Of a stretch of 64,000 nucleotides of DNA, positions 24,028-32,303 are shown in pieces. The stretch lies in assembly GCF_027706845.1 (NCBI RefSeq), contig NZ_JAQGCZ010000017.1, forward strand, positions 1 through 64,000. Direction: 5' to 3'. A program made the position numbers and the translations under genes. The DNA comes from Mycolicibacterium sp. BiH015 (lineage in GTDB: Bacteria; Actinomycetota; Actinomycetes; Mycobacteriales; Mycobacteriaceae). The notes beneath the pieces were generated by a model. The model saw only the letters and a program-made list of their open reading frames with translations, was not told where the DNA came from and ran no database searches. How positions within the stretch are numbered: position 1 is the first letter of the stretch; each line of letters opens with the position of its first letter.

Positions 24028-25017
24028 CTAACTCGCGAGCGCGGGTCCGATCGTGGTGTTCCACGACTCCTGCATCTCCGACTCGAACAGGCCCCACGTG
24101 TGGGAGCCGTCGGGCCGGACCACGTAGGTCACAGGCACACCGGCGGCAGCAGCACGGTCGGCGAAAACCCTGGTGCTGTCGGCGACGATGCGCTCGATGA
24201 AGCCGCCGGTGATGTTGGGTCCGAAGCCCGGGGGCAGCCGGTCGACATTACCGACATTGCCCGATCCGGACGCTCCGACCCAGACCGCGACACCGCGCAG
24301 CTTTTCGACGTTCTTCGACGGGTCGTGTTCCACCCACAGCGGCCCGCCCGGTGGGCCCCACATCGCGTCGGCGCTGGCGCCACCGCTGCCGAGCGTCAAA
24401 GCCACCTGCTGCGCGTTGTCCGACGGGGTCAGGAAGCCGCTGTAGGAGCCGACACCCTGATACAGGCCGGGCACCTGGACGGCGTAGTCGAGGGCGGTAC
24501 CACCGGTGCTCGACAGCCCGCCGACACCGTTGCGGCCGTTGGTGTCGTACTCGGCGTTGATCAGCGGGGGCAGTTCCTGGGTCATGTAGGTCTGGTACTG
24601 CCTGCTGGGATCAGCGATCCAGTTTGTGTACCAACTGAATTGGCCACCCAGCGGGGAGACCACGTTGACGTTCTTGTCGGCGAAGAAGCCCTGGATGTCG
24701 GTCATTCCGAACCAGCTCTTCATGCCGGGGGCGATGCCACCGCCTGCGATGTCGTCGCCGCCGTCGATGCCCGGCAGCAGGTAGAACGTGGGTGCGCCCG
24801 ATTTGCCCGCTTTGAACACGTCATTGACGACGACCTTGTTCATCGACGGCGAAAAAACCGACACCTTGTCCCAGCGCTCGTTGACGTGCTCGATTCCGGT
24901 GATGTGCGCGCCCTGCGGCTGCGCAGAGGCGGCCGGAAGTACGGGCACTACCAGGAAAGTCAGTACAGACGCCAACACAATGGCTAGCGCGCGTCTCCGG
25001 CGCGTCGGGCTGATCAT
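24028..25017 (-). CDS. secreted antigen-85-like esterase (mycolyltransferase fold)
   Basis: 329 residues. A Sec signal peptide (RRRR n-region, hydrophobic core LAIVLASVLTFLVVPVLP, cleavage after ASA near residue 32) precedes an antigen-85-like alpha/beta hydrolase: FYLLPGIDG, WYTNW, nucleophile GLSSTGGTA, and GSHTWGLFE with the catalytic His. Antigen-85 proteins transfer mycolates to trehalose or arabinogalactan outside the membrane; the divergent nucleophile motif leaves a general esterase possible. ATG 25017 is six bases after CATAAT and lies beside an inverted repeat. Confidence 0.82.
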   Translation of the reverse strand: MISPTRRRRALAIVLASVLTFLVVPVLPAASAQPQGAHITGIEHVNERWDKVSVFSPSMNKVVVNDVFKAGKSGAPTFYLLPGIDGGDDIAGGGIAPGMKSWFGMTDIQGFFADKNVNVVSPLGGQFSWYTNWIADPSRQYQTYMTQELPPLINAEYDTNGRNGVGGLSSTGGTALDYAVQVPGLYQGVGSYSGFLTPSDNAQQVALTLGSGGASADAMWGPPGGPLWVEHDPSKNVEKLRGVAVWVGASGSGNVGNVDRLPPGFGPNITGGFIERIVADSTRVFADRAAAAGVPVTYVVRPDGSHTWGLFESEMQESWNTTIGPALAS

Positions 25018-25018
25018 C

Positions 25019-25038
25019 GGCTGATTATGTAGTCAGCC
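25019..25038. promoter_or_regulatory. inverted repeat over the -10 of the antigen-85-like gene
   Basis: GGCTGA-N8-TCAGCC, perfect 6-base arms. On the minus strand the spacer and one arm carry CATAAT (25029-25024), six bases before ATG 25017. A protein bound here would block the promoter. Operator function is inferred. Confidence 0.45.
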
Positions 25039-25080
25039 TCCAAATTCAGCAAGCCTTTGCACCTGAATGCCAGTTCGTGT

Positions 25081-26640
25081 TCACTCCCACTCGATCGTGC
25101 CCGGAGGCTTGCTTGTGATGTCGAGGACGACGCGGTTGACCTCGCGGACCTCGTTGGTGATTCGCGTCGAGATGCGTTCCAGCACTTCATAGGGCACTCT
25201 TGTCCAGTCGGCCGTCATCGCATCTTCGCTGGACACGGGGCGCAACACGATGGGATGACCATAGGTGCGGCCGTCCCCCTGCACGCCCACCGATCGGACG
25301 TCGGCGAGCAGCACCACCGGGCATTGCCAGATCTGGTGATCCAGGCCGGCCGACGTGAGTTCCTCCCGGGCGATGGCGTCTGCGCGACGCAGCGTGTCCA
25401 AACGCTCCGCGGTGACCTCGCCGACGATCCGGATCCCCAAGCCGGGACCTGGGAATGGTTGGCGCGCAACAATTTCCTCCGGTAGACCCAGCTCGCGCCC
25501 GACCGCGCGGACCTCGTCTTTGAACAGCAGCCGCAGCGGTTCGACGAGCGTGAACTTCAGGTCGTCGGGCAGACCGCCGACGTTGTGGTGGCTCTTGATG
25601 TTCGCCGTGCCTGAGCCGCCCCCGGATTCGACCACGTCCGGGTACAGGGTGCCCTGCACGAGGAAGTCGACCTCGCCGCCGGACACGTCGACCGCATCGC
25701 GCACCGCGCCCTCGAACGCGCGGATGAACTCGCGGCCGATGATCTTGCGCTTGCCCTCGGGATTGGTCACCCCGGACAACGCCTCCAGGAAGCGGTCGGC
25801 CACGTCGACGGTCACGAGATTGGCGCCGGTCGCGGCGACGAAATCGCGCTGCACTTGCGCGCGTTCACCGGACCGGAGCAGGCCGTGGTCGACGAAGACG
25901 CAGGTGAGCCGGTCGCCGATGGCACGCTGCACCAGCGCGGCGGCCACCGCGGAGTCCACGCCACCTGAAAGCCCGCAGATCGCCCGTCCGTCGCCGATCT
26001 GGTTGCGGACCTGCTCGACAAGGGCATCGGCGATGTTGGCCGGTGTCCATGCGGCGTCGATACCGGCGAACTCGTGCAGGAAGCGGCTCAAGACCTGCTG
26101 TCCGTGTGGGCTGTGCATCACTTCGGGGTGGTACTGCACACCGGCCAACCGGCGGCCCCGGTTCTCGAACGCCGCGACGGGCGCGCCTGTGCTGCTGGCC
26201 ACCACGTCGAATCCCTCTGGAGCCTCGGTGACGGCATCGCCGTGACTCATCCACACTGGCTGAGTGCCGGGGAGGTCGGAATGCAGCTCTCCGCCAGTCA
26301 CTTTCAACTCGGTGCGGCCGTACTCGCTGGTGCCCGTATGGGCGACGGTGCCGCCGAGCGCCTGCGCCATCGCCTGAAAGCCGTAGCAGATGCCGAACAC
26401 GGGCACGTCGAGGTCGAACAGTGCGGGATCGAGCTGGGGCGCCCCTTCTGCATAGACGCTCGCGGGCCCACCGGAAAGCACGACCGCCCGCGGGTTGCGG
26501 GCCTTGATCTCTTCGACGGTCGCGGTGTGCGGGATGACCTCCGAGAACACCCGCGCTTCACGCACCCGCCGGGCGATCAGCTGCGCGTACTGCGCGCCGA
26601 AGTCGACGACCAACACGGGACGGGGAGCTGCTGATTCCAC
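25081..26640 (-). CDS. guaA: GMP synthase (glutamine-hydrolysing)
   Basis: 519 residues. Class I glutamine amidotransferase domain (VFGICYGFQAM with the nucleophile Cys; VQYHPEV with His-Glu), ATP pyrophosphatase P-loop LSGGVDSAVAA near 225, and a C-terminal dimerisation domain ending KPPGTIEWE. It converts XMP to GMP with glutamine and ATP, the step after GuaB2. Equivalent to Rv3396c. Start GTG 26640; the M. tuberculosis protein has a few more residues in front, so the N-terminus may vary. Confidence 0.97.
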   Translation of the reverse strand: MESAAPRPVLVVDFGAQYAQLIARRVREARVFSEVIPHTATVEEIKARNPRAVVLSGGPASVYAEGAPQLDPALFDLDVPVFGICYGFQAMAQALGGTVAHTGTSEYGRTELKVTGGELHSDLPGTQPVWMSHGDAVTEAPEGFDVVASSTGAPVAAFENRGRRLAGVQYHPEVMHSPHGQQVLSRFLHEFAGIDAAWTPANIADALVEQVRNQIGDGRAICGLSGGVDSAVAAALVQRAIGDRLTCVFVDHGLLRSGERAQVQRDFVAATGANLVTVDVADRFLEALSGVTNPEGKRKIIGREFIRAFEGAVRDAVDVSGGEVDFLVQGTLYPDVVESGGGSGTANIKSHHNVGGLPDDLKFTLVEPLRLLFKDEVRAVGRELGLPEEIVARQPFPGPGLGIRIVGEVTAERLDTLRRADAIAREELTSAGLDHQIWQCPVVLLADVRSVGVQGDGRTYGHPIVLRPVSSEDAMTADWTRVPYEVLERISTRITNEVREVNRVVLDITSKPPGTIEWE

Positions 26641-26821
26641 CGGGACAGTCTAGTTTGGCCGTTCGGGGATCGTGATCGCCGGAGCGCCTGGCGATTCGGC
26701 GCACCCCCTGCCGCCGATTCGATGCCCGCCGCGCTGCCGGCGACCACGTCCCGGTCCCCCGCACCGGAAACGCTAGTGACCCACCCGGATCGCTGTCAGT
26801 CGACCGAACGGACGATTCTGA

Positions 26822-27502
26822 CTAGTACAGGTCTTTCAAGCTGAGAATTCCGTCCTCGACAGCGCGCGCAAGCAGGGCGGACTTCGTCGATGCCGGCCTG
26901 CCCACACCGGCGTACTTCGCGCGCGCCCGTTGCAGGTGGGTCCGCACCGTGGTCGGCGCGATGAACAACCTCTTGGCCACGAGATCCTTGCTCTCGGTCT
27001 GAAACCAGGCGATCAGCACCTGCTTCTCGCGCTCGGTCAGCTTGATGCGGCCCATGGTGCCGTCGTTGAGCATGGCCTTGCCCATCCGCGGACCCACATA
27101 GGGGGTGGCCGTGTGCGCGGAGTGAATCGCCTCGATCAGGTGACGCTTTCCCTCCGACTTGACCAGATAGGTCACTGCGCCGAGCTCCAGGCATTTCAGG
27201 ATCACTTCATCGGCGGTGATGTGGGAGTAGACGATCACCCGCTGCCCCCGGTCGCTGAGGTGCGACAAGGTCTCGAAGTCGGGCCGGTTGCCCTCGATCT
27301 GGAGGTCGAGGAGCACGACGTCGACATCATCGGATGGCCCGGGATACTTGGCGAAGTATTCGGCGGGACGGGTGAAACTGTCCGCCAGTGCGATCGGCGG
27401 ATCGGCATCCGCGCACCACGCCTGGATCCCTGCATGCACGACATCGTGATCATCGATGATCGCGATCCGCACCGAAGTCCGCGCATCCCCCTCGCGGGAC
27501 AT
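26822..27502 (-). CDS. NarL/LuxR-type response regulator
   Basis: 226 residues. Receiver domain with acidic pair DDHD and phospho-acceptor Asp in VVLLDLQIEG, followed by a LuxR-type HTH (LTEREKQVLIAWF ... TTVRTHLQRARAKY). ATG 27502 with GTGGGGGG upstream is preferred to the 43-residue longer frame. Divergent from the large sensor kinase, its probable partner. The gene pair lies between guaA and choD, an accessory place relative to M. tuberculosis. Confidence 0.88.
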   Translation of the reverse strand: MSREGDARTSVRIAIIDDHDVVHAGIQAWCADADPPIALADSFTRPAEYFAKYPGPSDDVDVVLLDLQIEGNRPDFETLSHLSDRGQRVIVYSHITADEVILKCLELGAVTYLVKSEGKRHLIEAIHSAHTATPYVGPRMGKAMLNDGTMGRIKLTEREKQVLIAWFQTESKDLVAKRLFIAPTTVRTHLQRARAKYAGVGRPASTKSALLARAVEDGILSLKDLY

Positions 27503-27594
27503 CCCCCCACACACCCCCACCTGGTAGACACTTTGCGACAGATGTCTGCCTCGCTTGCCGATATTTAAGCGCAGCCTCGTACCGCTGCGATGGA

Positions 27595-27608
27595 AACTCC
27601 GTGGAGTT
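27595..27608. promoter_or_regulatory. inverted repeat between the response regulator and kinase genes
   Basis: AACTCC-GT-GGAGTT, perfect 6-base arms, in the 233-base divergent region. NarL-type regulators often bind such sites, so this is a candidate autoregulatory site. No direct evidence. Confidence 0.4.
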
Positions 27609-27735
27609 GCCCAGCCGTCGGTTCGTGACAACAGTGCTGCTCGAGATTAGGAAGCTCGCTGCTCGGGAGGAAAGCCGACATCGGCGAATCGCGCTGAATT
27701 GATACGTTCGACCGACACGTGAGCTGGGGAGGACC

Positions 27736-29904
27736 GTGGCGACGTTCGGGGAACCTGCCGCCCGACTTCAGTTGATGAACCGGGCGGCGATGGTTGGGCT
27801 GCTGATGCGCTGCACCGTCAATCTCGGGGTGTCGTTGATCGCGCTGGCGGATCCGAACTCGCTCGCACTGCCCTCCGGCAGGTGGCTCCTCGGGACGCTG
27901 GGTGCGTGGTCGCTCTACCGTCTGCTCACACGGTCGCAGGGCACCGGGTGGCTGGCCGTCGATTACGCCGCAGCGCTCGTCGTGTGCCTGGCCATCCCGG
28001 TACTCGTGCCCGCCTCCGACTTCTACACCTCCAACTCCGCGCCGCAGGCGATCGCGGGGACCGCCGTCATCAGCATCTCCGTGTCGGTGTCGATGCTCGC
28101 CGCCGTGCCGATGACCGTAGGTATCGCCGTCGCTTACGCCGTGGGCGCGGCATCCGTCATCGGCTGGGAGAACCTCACGTCCGTCACTGCGCTGTACTAC
28201 TTCGCCGTCCAGTGCGCGACCGCGTCGATCATCCGCCTGATGCTGCTGCACGTGGCAGGAGCGATCGACAAGGCGCGCAGCGACCGCGCAGAGGCCGAGG
28301 TCGCCAAACGCGTCACCGACGCCGTACGCGATTACGAGCACGAACAGCTCGCGCTGCTCCACGACACCGCCGCGTCGACCTTGCTCATGGTGGGGCAAGG
28401 CACCGACCTTCCCTCCGGGCGGTTGGCCGCCCAAGCCCGTCGCGACCTTCGTCTTCTCAGCGCGAGCAGCTGGGAGGCGCCGCCGCCACGCGTGGAATTG
28501 GTTGCCGCACTTCGTGACTGCGCCACCCATCTCACGACGCCGGTCGTGTTCGAGGGTCGCGACGAGCTGTGGCTGCCAGGCAAGACAGCACATCCGGTTA
28601 TCGCCGCCTCGCGGGAGGCGATGAACAACGTCGAACGGCACGCCGGGGCGGCGTTGTTGCGCGTCACCATCTCCGACACGTCGGTCCGCCTGTCCGACGA
28701 CGGGAACGGCTTCGACCCGGACAACCGCCGCCATGGGCACGGCATCGACGACTCCATCCTCGGGCGGATGATGCGCGCCGACGGCGAGGCCAGGGTCAGC
28801 TCGGCGCCGGGTGCGGGCACAACCGTCGAATTGCGTTGGACTTCAACGCGAACCGAGTCGGAGACGCCGTTGATCGATCCCGACCGGTTGATCGAACGGA
28901 CCAGGGCCCGATACGGCCTTGCGCTCACCGTGTACGCGTTGGTGAACCTCGCGATCACCGTGAAACCGGATGATGCTGCGCTGGGGCTGCTCGCCGCGGT
29001 GGCGACGCTCGCGGCGGTGCCCGGAATCCTGCGGCAGCGTTACACATTCGCCCGGCCCGCAGCCCTCGCGGTGCTGGTCGTCGCGATCGCCCAACCCGCG
29101 CTGCTACCCCTCGACGCGCTTCTGGGCTACCAGCACTGGGCACAGGGCGCGATCGGCTGGTGTCTGGTTCCGCTGATGCTCGCCGCACCGACGCGGATCG
29201 GCGCCGCCGTGGTCATCGGCTACTGGGTGCTCAACAGCGCCGTCGTCGTGATACGCGATCCGTCGTCGTCGATTCTGGTCAACATCGGCCTGGGCAGCGC
29301 AAGCATTCTCGGGGTGCAGTTGTTCGCCCTCATGTTCAACGGGCTCATGCGGGAAGCCGCCGAAGTCGTGGAATCGGAAAACGCGGCCCGTCAGCGCCTG
29401 CTCACCCGCGACCGGGTCGCGCAGGCGCTCCGCGGTGAGTACCAGCTTCGCTACGCGACCATCGTCGCCAACGTCGTTCCGCTGCTCGAGGAACTGAGCC
29501 GAGGGCAGCATCTGGATCCGGCGATGCAGCAGCGGGCCCGCGCTGAATGCCGAAGGCTGCGCACTCTGTTCGACCAGGCCAGTACGTTCGACCACCCGCT
29601 CATGCAACGCATCCGGCCTTTGATCGACACGGCCGAGGCCAGACTTGTCGACGTGGTCATCGACGTCGACGGTGAGCTCCCCGACGTCGCCGACCCGGAG
29701 ATCAACCGCCTCGTGGCAATCCTGTCCGACGTCCTCGATCTGTGCGCGACGTCGGCGCGCATCGTGGTCACCCGCGCCGACGCAGTGGTCAAGATCAGCG
29801 TGGTGGTCGACACCCACGACGAGGACGTGTCCGTCGCGTGGGACGGGACCGAGGTCGTCGCCGCCGGACGCGAACTGTGGTGTGTGATCAGCCCGCCGAG
29901 CTGA
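27736..29904 (+). CDS. double-length membrane sensor kinase with decayed second half
   Basis: 722 residues from GTG 27736 with GGGGAGGA upstream. Half one: membrane segments in about 20-175, phospho-His in LLHDTAAST (H209), HATPase N box EAMNNVERHAG (294-304) and G1 DDGNGFD (321-327). Half two repeats the plan: membrane segments in about 394-535, a helical region with TRDRVAQALRGEYQLRY, and a C-terminal domain (about 610-722) that resembles an ATPase in secondary structure but has no N or G boxes. Internal duplication with loss of the second catalytic domain is the simplest reading. Probable partner: the divergent NarL-type regulator. Its 3' end overlaps choD by 17 bases. Confidence 0.8.
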   Translation: MATFGEPAARLQLMNRAAMVGLLMRCTVNLGVSLIALADPNSLALPSGRWLLGTLGAWSLYRLLTRSQGTGWLAVDYAAALVVCLAIPVLVPASDFYTSNSAPQAIAGTAVISISVSVSMLAAVPMTVGIAVAYAVGAASVIGWENLTSVTALYYFAVQCATASIIRLMLLHVAGAIDKARSDRAEAEVAKRVTDAVRDYEHEQLALLHDTAASTLLMVGQGTDLPSGRLAAQARRDLRLLSASSWEAPPPRVELVAALRDCATHLTTPVVFEGRDELWLPGKTAHPVIAASREAMNNVERHAGAALLRVTISDTSVRLSDDGNGFDPDNRRHGHGIDDSILGRMMRADGEARVSSAPGAGTTVELRWTSTRTESETPLIDPDRLIERTRARYGLALTVYALVNLAITVKPDDAALGLLAAVATLAAVPGILRQRYTFARPAALAVLVVAIAQPALLPLDALLGYQHWAQGAIGWCLVPLMLAAPTRIGAAVVIGYWVLNSAVVVIRDPSSSILVNIGLGSASILGVQLFALMFNGLMREAAEVVESENAARQRLLTRDRVAQALRGEYQLRYATIVANVVPLLEELSRGQHLDPAMQQRARAECRRLRTLFDQASTFDHPLMQRIRPLIDTAEARLVDVVIDVDGELPDVADPEINRLVAILSDVLDLCATSARIVVTRADAVVKISVVVDTHDEDVSVAWDGTEVVAAGRELWCVISPPS

Positions 29905-31624
29905 CCGGTTCGATCGGGATCCTGCGCAGTGCCGCGGGCGCGTCCGCCGGGACGACGGGGTTCTTCGGTTCGATCGGCGACATACGCCGGTAGGGTTCGC
30001 CCTGCGCTGGCCGCAGGTCTTCTTCGCCCTTGTTGGGCCACAGCGACGCCGCCCGCTCGGCCTGGGCGGTGATCGAAAGCGACGGGTTGACACCGAGGTT
30101 CGCCGAGATCGCGGCACCGTCCATCACCGACAGGGTCGGGTAGTTCCACACCCGGTGGTAGGGGTCGATGACGCCCTTCTCGGGGCTGTCCCCGATGGCT
30201 GCGCCGCCCAGGAAATGTGCGGTCAGCGGGATGTTGAACAACTCGCCCCAGGTTCCGCCCGCCACGCCGTCGATCTTCTCGGCGATGCGGCGGGTTACCT
30301 CGTTGCCGGCAGGGATCCAGCTCGGGTTCGGTTCGCCGTGGCCCTGCTTGCTGTCGAGCATGCGGAACCCGAGCCGGGTCTTGCGGGTGAACGTCGTGAT
30401 CGAGTTGTCGAGGTTCTGCATGACGAGCGCGATCATCGTGCGCTCACTCCATCGGCGCGGATTCAGCAGGCGCAGTGTGCCTCTCGGATCGTTACGCGCG
30501 GTGTGCACCAGCTGACGCCAGCGCGGCACGTCGGTGCCCTCGGGGCCCGCGCCGTCGGTCATCAGTGTCTGGAGCAGCCCCATCGCATTGGAGCCTTTGC
30601 CGTAGCGGCAGGGTTCGACGTGGGTGTCCGACGTCGGGTGGATCGACGACGTGATCGCCACGCCGTGCGTGAGGTCGAGGTCGTCGCCGACCGTCAACCG
30701 GCCTGCGCCGACGATCGACTCGGAGTTCGTTCGGGTAAGCACGCCCAATCTGTCGGACAGTTTCGGCAACCGACCCGTGTCCCGCATCTTGAACAGCAAC
30801 TTCTGGGTGCCGTACGTGCCTGCCGCCAGGATCACGTGGCTGGCGGTGAAGGTCTTGCGGCGGCGGCGCAGCTTGCCTCCGGTGCGTGCGGTCCGCACTT
30901 CCCACAACCCGTCGGGACGCTGCTCGAAGCTCGTCACCATGGTCAGCGGGTGTACGTGTGCCCCTGCTTTTTCCGCCAGCCCCAGGTAGTTCTTCAGCAG
31001 GGTGTTCTTGGCGCCGAAACGGCAGCCCGTCATGCAGGATCCGCACTCGATGCAGCCGGTGCGCGCCGGACCGGCCCCGCCGAAGTACGGGTCGGGCACG
31101 GTCTTGCCCGGAGTCTTCTCGCCATCGGGTCCGAAGAACACGCCGACCGGCGTCGGCACGAAGGTGTCGCCGACACCCATGTCCTCGGCGACCTCTTTCA
31201 TGATGCGGTCGGCGTCGGTGAACGTCGGGTTGGTGACGACGCCGAGCATCCGCTGTGCCTGGTCGTAATGCGACATCAACTCGGCACGCCAATCGGTGAT
31301 GTCTCGCCACTGCGGGTCGTTGAAGAACGGCTCCGGTGGCACGTAGAGCGTGTTGGCGTAGTTCAGGGAGCCGCCGCCGACGCCGGCGCCCGCCAGGATC
31401 ATGACGTTGCGCAGCAGGTGGATGCGCTGGATTCCGTACATGCCGAACTGCGGGGCCCAGAGGAATTTGCGTAGGTTCCATGAGGTCTTCGCGAACTCGT
31501 CGTCGGCATAGCGCCGGCCCGCCTCCAGCACGCCGACGCGGTAGCCCTTCTCGGTCAGCCGCAGCGCGCTGACGCTGCCGCCGAACCCCGAGCCGATGAT
31601 CAGCACGTCATAGTCAGGCTTCAT
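29888..31624 (-). CDS. choD: GMC-type oxidoreductase annotated as cholesterol oxidase ChoD
   Basis: 578 residues. FAD-binding GSGFGGSVSALRL at about 11-23, LAGAGVGGGSLNYANTL, a cysteine cluster CIECGSCMTGC (about 190-200) unusual for a simple GMC oxidase, and a C-terminal GGAAIG/GVNPSLSIT region. Equivalent to Rv3409c. The name implies oxidation of cholesterol to cholestenone, but whether the mycobacterial protein does this has been disputed. ATG 31624 is six bases after CATAAT (31636-31631). It is divergent from a TetR gene with an operator between them. Confidence 0.9.
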   Translation of the reverse strand: MKPDYDVLIIGSGFGGSVSALRLTEKGYRVGVLEAGRRYADDEFAKTSWNLRKFLWAPQFGMYGIQRIHLLRNVMILAGAGVGGGSLNYANTLYVPPEPFFNDPQWRDITDWRAELMSHYDQAQRMLGVVTNPTFTDADRIMKEVAEDMGVGDTFVPTPVGVFFGPDGEKTPGKTVPDPYFGGAGPARTGCIECGSCMTGCRFGAKNTLLKNYLGLAEKAGAHVHPLTMVTSFEQRPDGLWEVRTARTGGKLRRRRKTFTASHVILAAGTYGTQKLLFKMRDTGRLPKLSDRLGVLTRTNSESIVGAGRLTVGDDLDLTHGVAITSSIHPTSDTHVEPCRYGKGSNAMGLLQTLMTDGAGPEGTDVPRWRQLVHTARNDPRGTLRLLNPRRWSERTMIALVMQNLDNSITTFTRKTRLGFRMLDSKQGHGEPNPSWIPAGNEVTRRIAEKIDGVAGGTWGELFNIPLTAHFLGGAAIGDSPEKGVIDPYHRVWNYPTLSVMDGAAISANLGVNPSLSITAQAERAASLWPNKGEEDLRPAQGEPYRRMSPIEPKNPVVPADAPAALRRIPIEPVSSAG

Positions 31625-31639
31625 CGCAACATTATGAAC

Positions 31640-31653
31640 TTACCCATCGGTAA
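31640..31653. promoter_or_regulatory. palindromic operator between choD and tetR
   Basis: TTACC-CATC-GGTAA, perfect 5-base arms, just upstream of the choD -10 (31636-31631) and 57 bases from the TetR start. Position and symmetry are typical of a TetR operator controlling a divergent target and itself. Confidence 0.55.
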
Positions 31654-31709
31654 CTTGCCAGGGAGGTGACCCTAAGTTCTGCAATTCGTCAGCAACTACT
31701 GTTCGGGGC

Positions 31710-32300
31710 GTGGCGGACGGCATCACAGCTCGCGAGGCGAAGCGCCTGCAGACCAGGGAGCGGTTGCTGGGTGCGGCGATCGCGGAGTTCAAGCGCGCCG
31801 GCATGGCCGAGGCGGATGTGGGCGCGATCGTGGCAGCCGCCGGCGTCGCGCACGGCACCTTCTTCTTCCACTTCCCCACCAAGGAACATGTTCTGCTCGA
31901 GTTGGAACGCCGCGAGGAGGGCCGCATGGCCAAACGCTTCGCCACCTACGCCAAGACCCACCCCGATCTGCCGTCACAGCTGCGTGAGGCGGCCGATCTG
32001 GTGTTGAGCCTGGAACGCCGGCTGGGCGCCCTGTTGTTCAAAGACTTTCTCGCACTGCACTTTTCACCGACCCGACCACTGGCCGAAGATGGCGACGACC
32101 ATCCTCTGGTCGTACTGGTGGCCGACCAGATAGCGGAAGCGCGCGACCGTGGCCAGACCGCCGAGGACGTGACGCCGATGAACAGCGCCATCTATTTCCT
32201 GCTCGGCCTCTACGCACTGCTGATCACCACCGGCGAGTCCAGCAACCGCGCCGCGATGGTCGACGACTACCTGATCCGCACGCTGCGCAGCATGCAGTGA
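31710..32300 (+). CDS. TetR-family regulator divergent from choD
   Basis: 196 residues. TetR HTH at about 14-60 (TRERLLGAAIAEF ... VAAAGVAHGTFFFHFPTKEHVL) and a helical ligand domain ending in ALLITTGESS. GTG 31710, seven bases after TACTGT (31697-31702), suggests a leaderless mRNA. By arrangement it probably represses choD and itself through the palindrome at 31640-31653. The ligand may be a sterol or lipid, which is inference from choD only. Confidence 0.87.
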   Translation: MADGITAREAKRLQTRERLLGAAIAEFKRAGMAEADVGAIVAAAGVAHGTFFFHFPTKEHVLLELERREEGRMAKRFATYAKTHPDLPSQLREAADLVLSLERRLGALLFKDFLALHFSPTRPLAEDGDDHPLVVLVADQIAEARDRGQTAEDVTPMNSAIYFLLGLYALLITTGESSNRAAMVDDYLIRTLRSMQ

Positions 32301-32303
32301 GCG

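Noticed and set aside
26641..26821. Possible guanine/PRPP riboswitch before guaA
   Set aside because: No conserved pairing or aptamer core seen in the 180-base gap, only GC-rich sequence.
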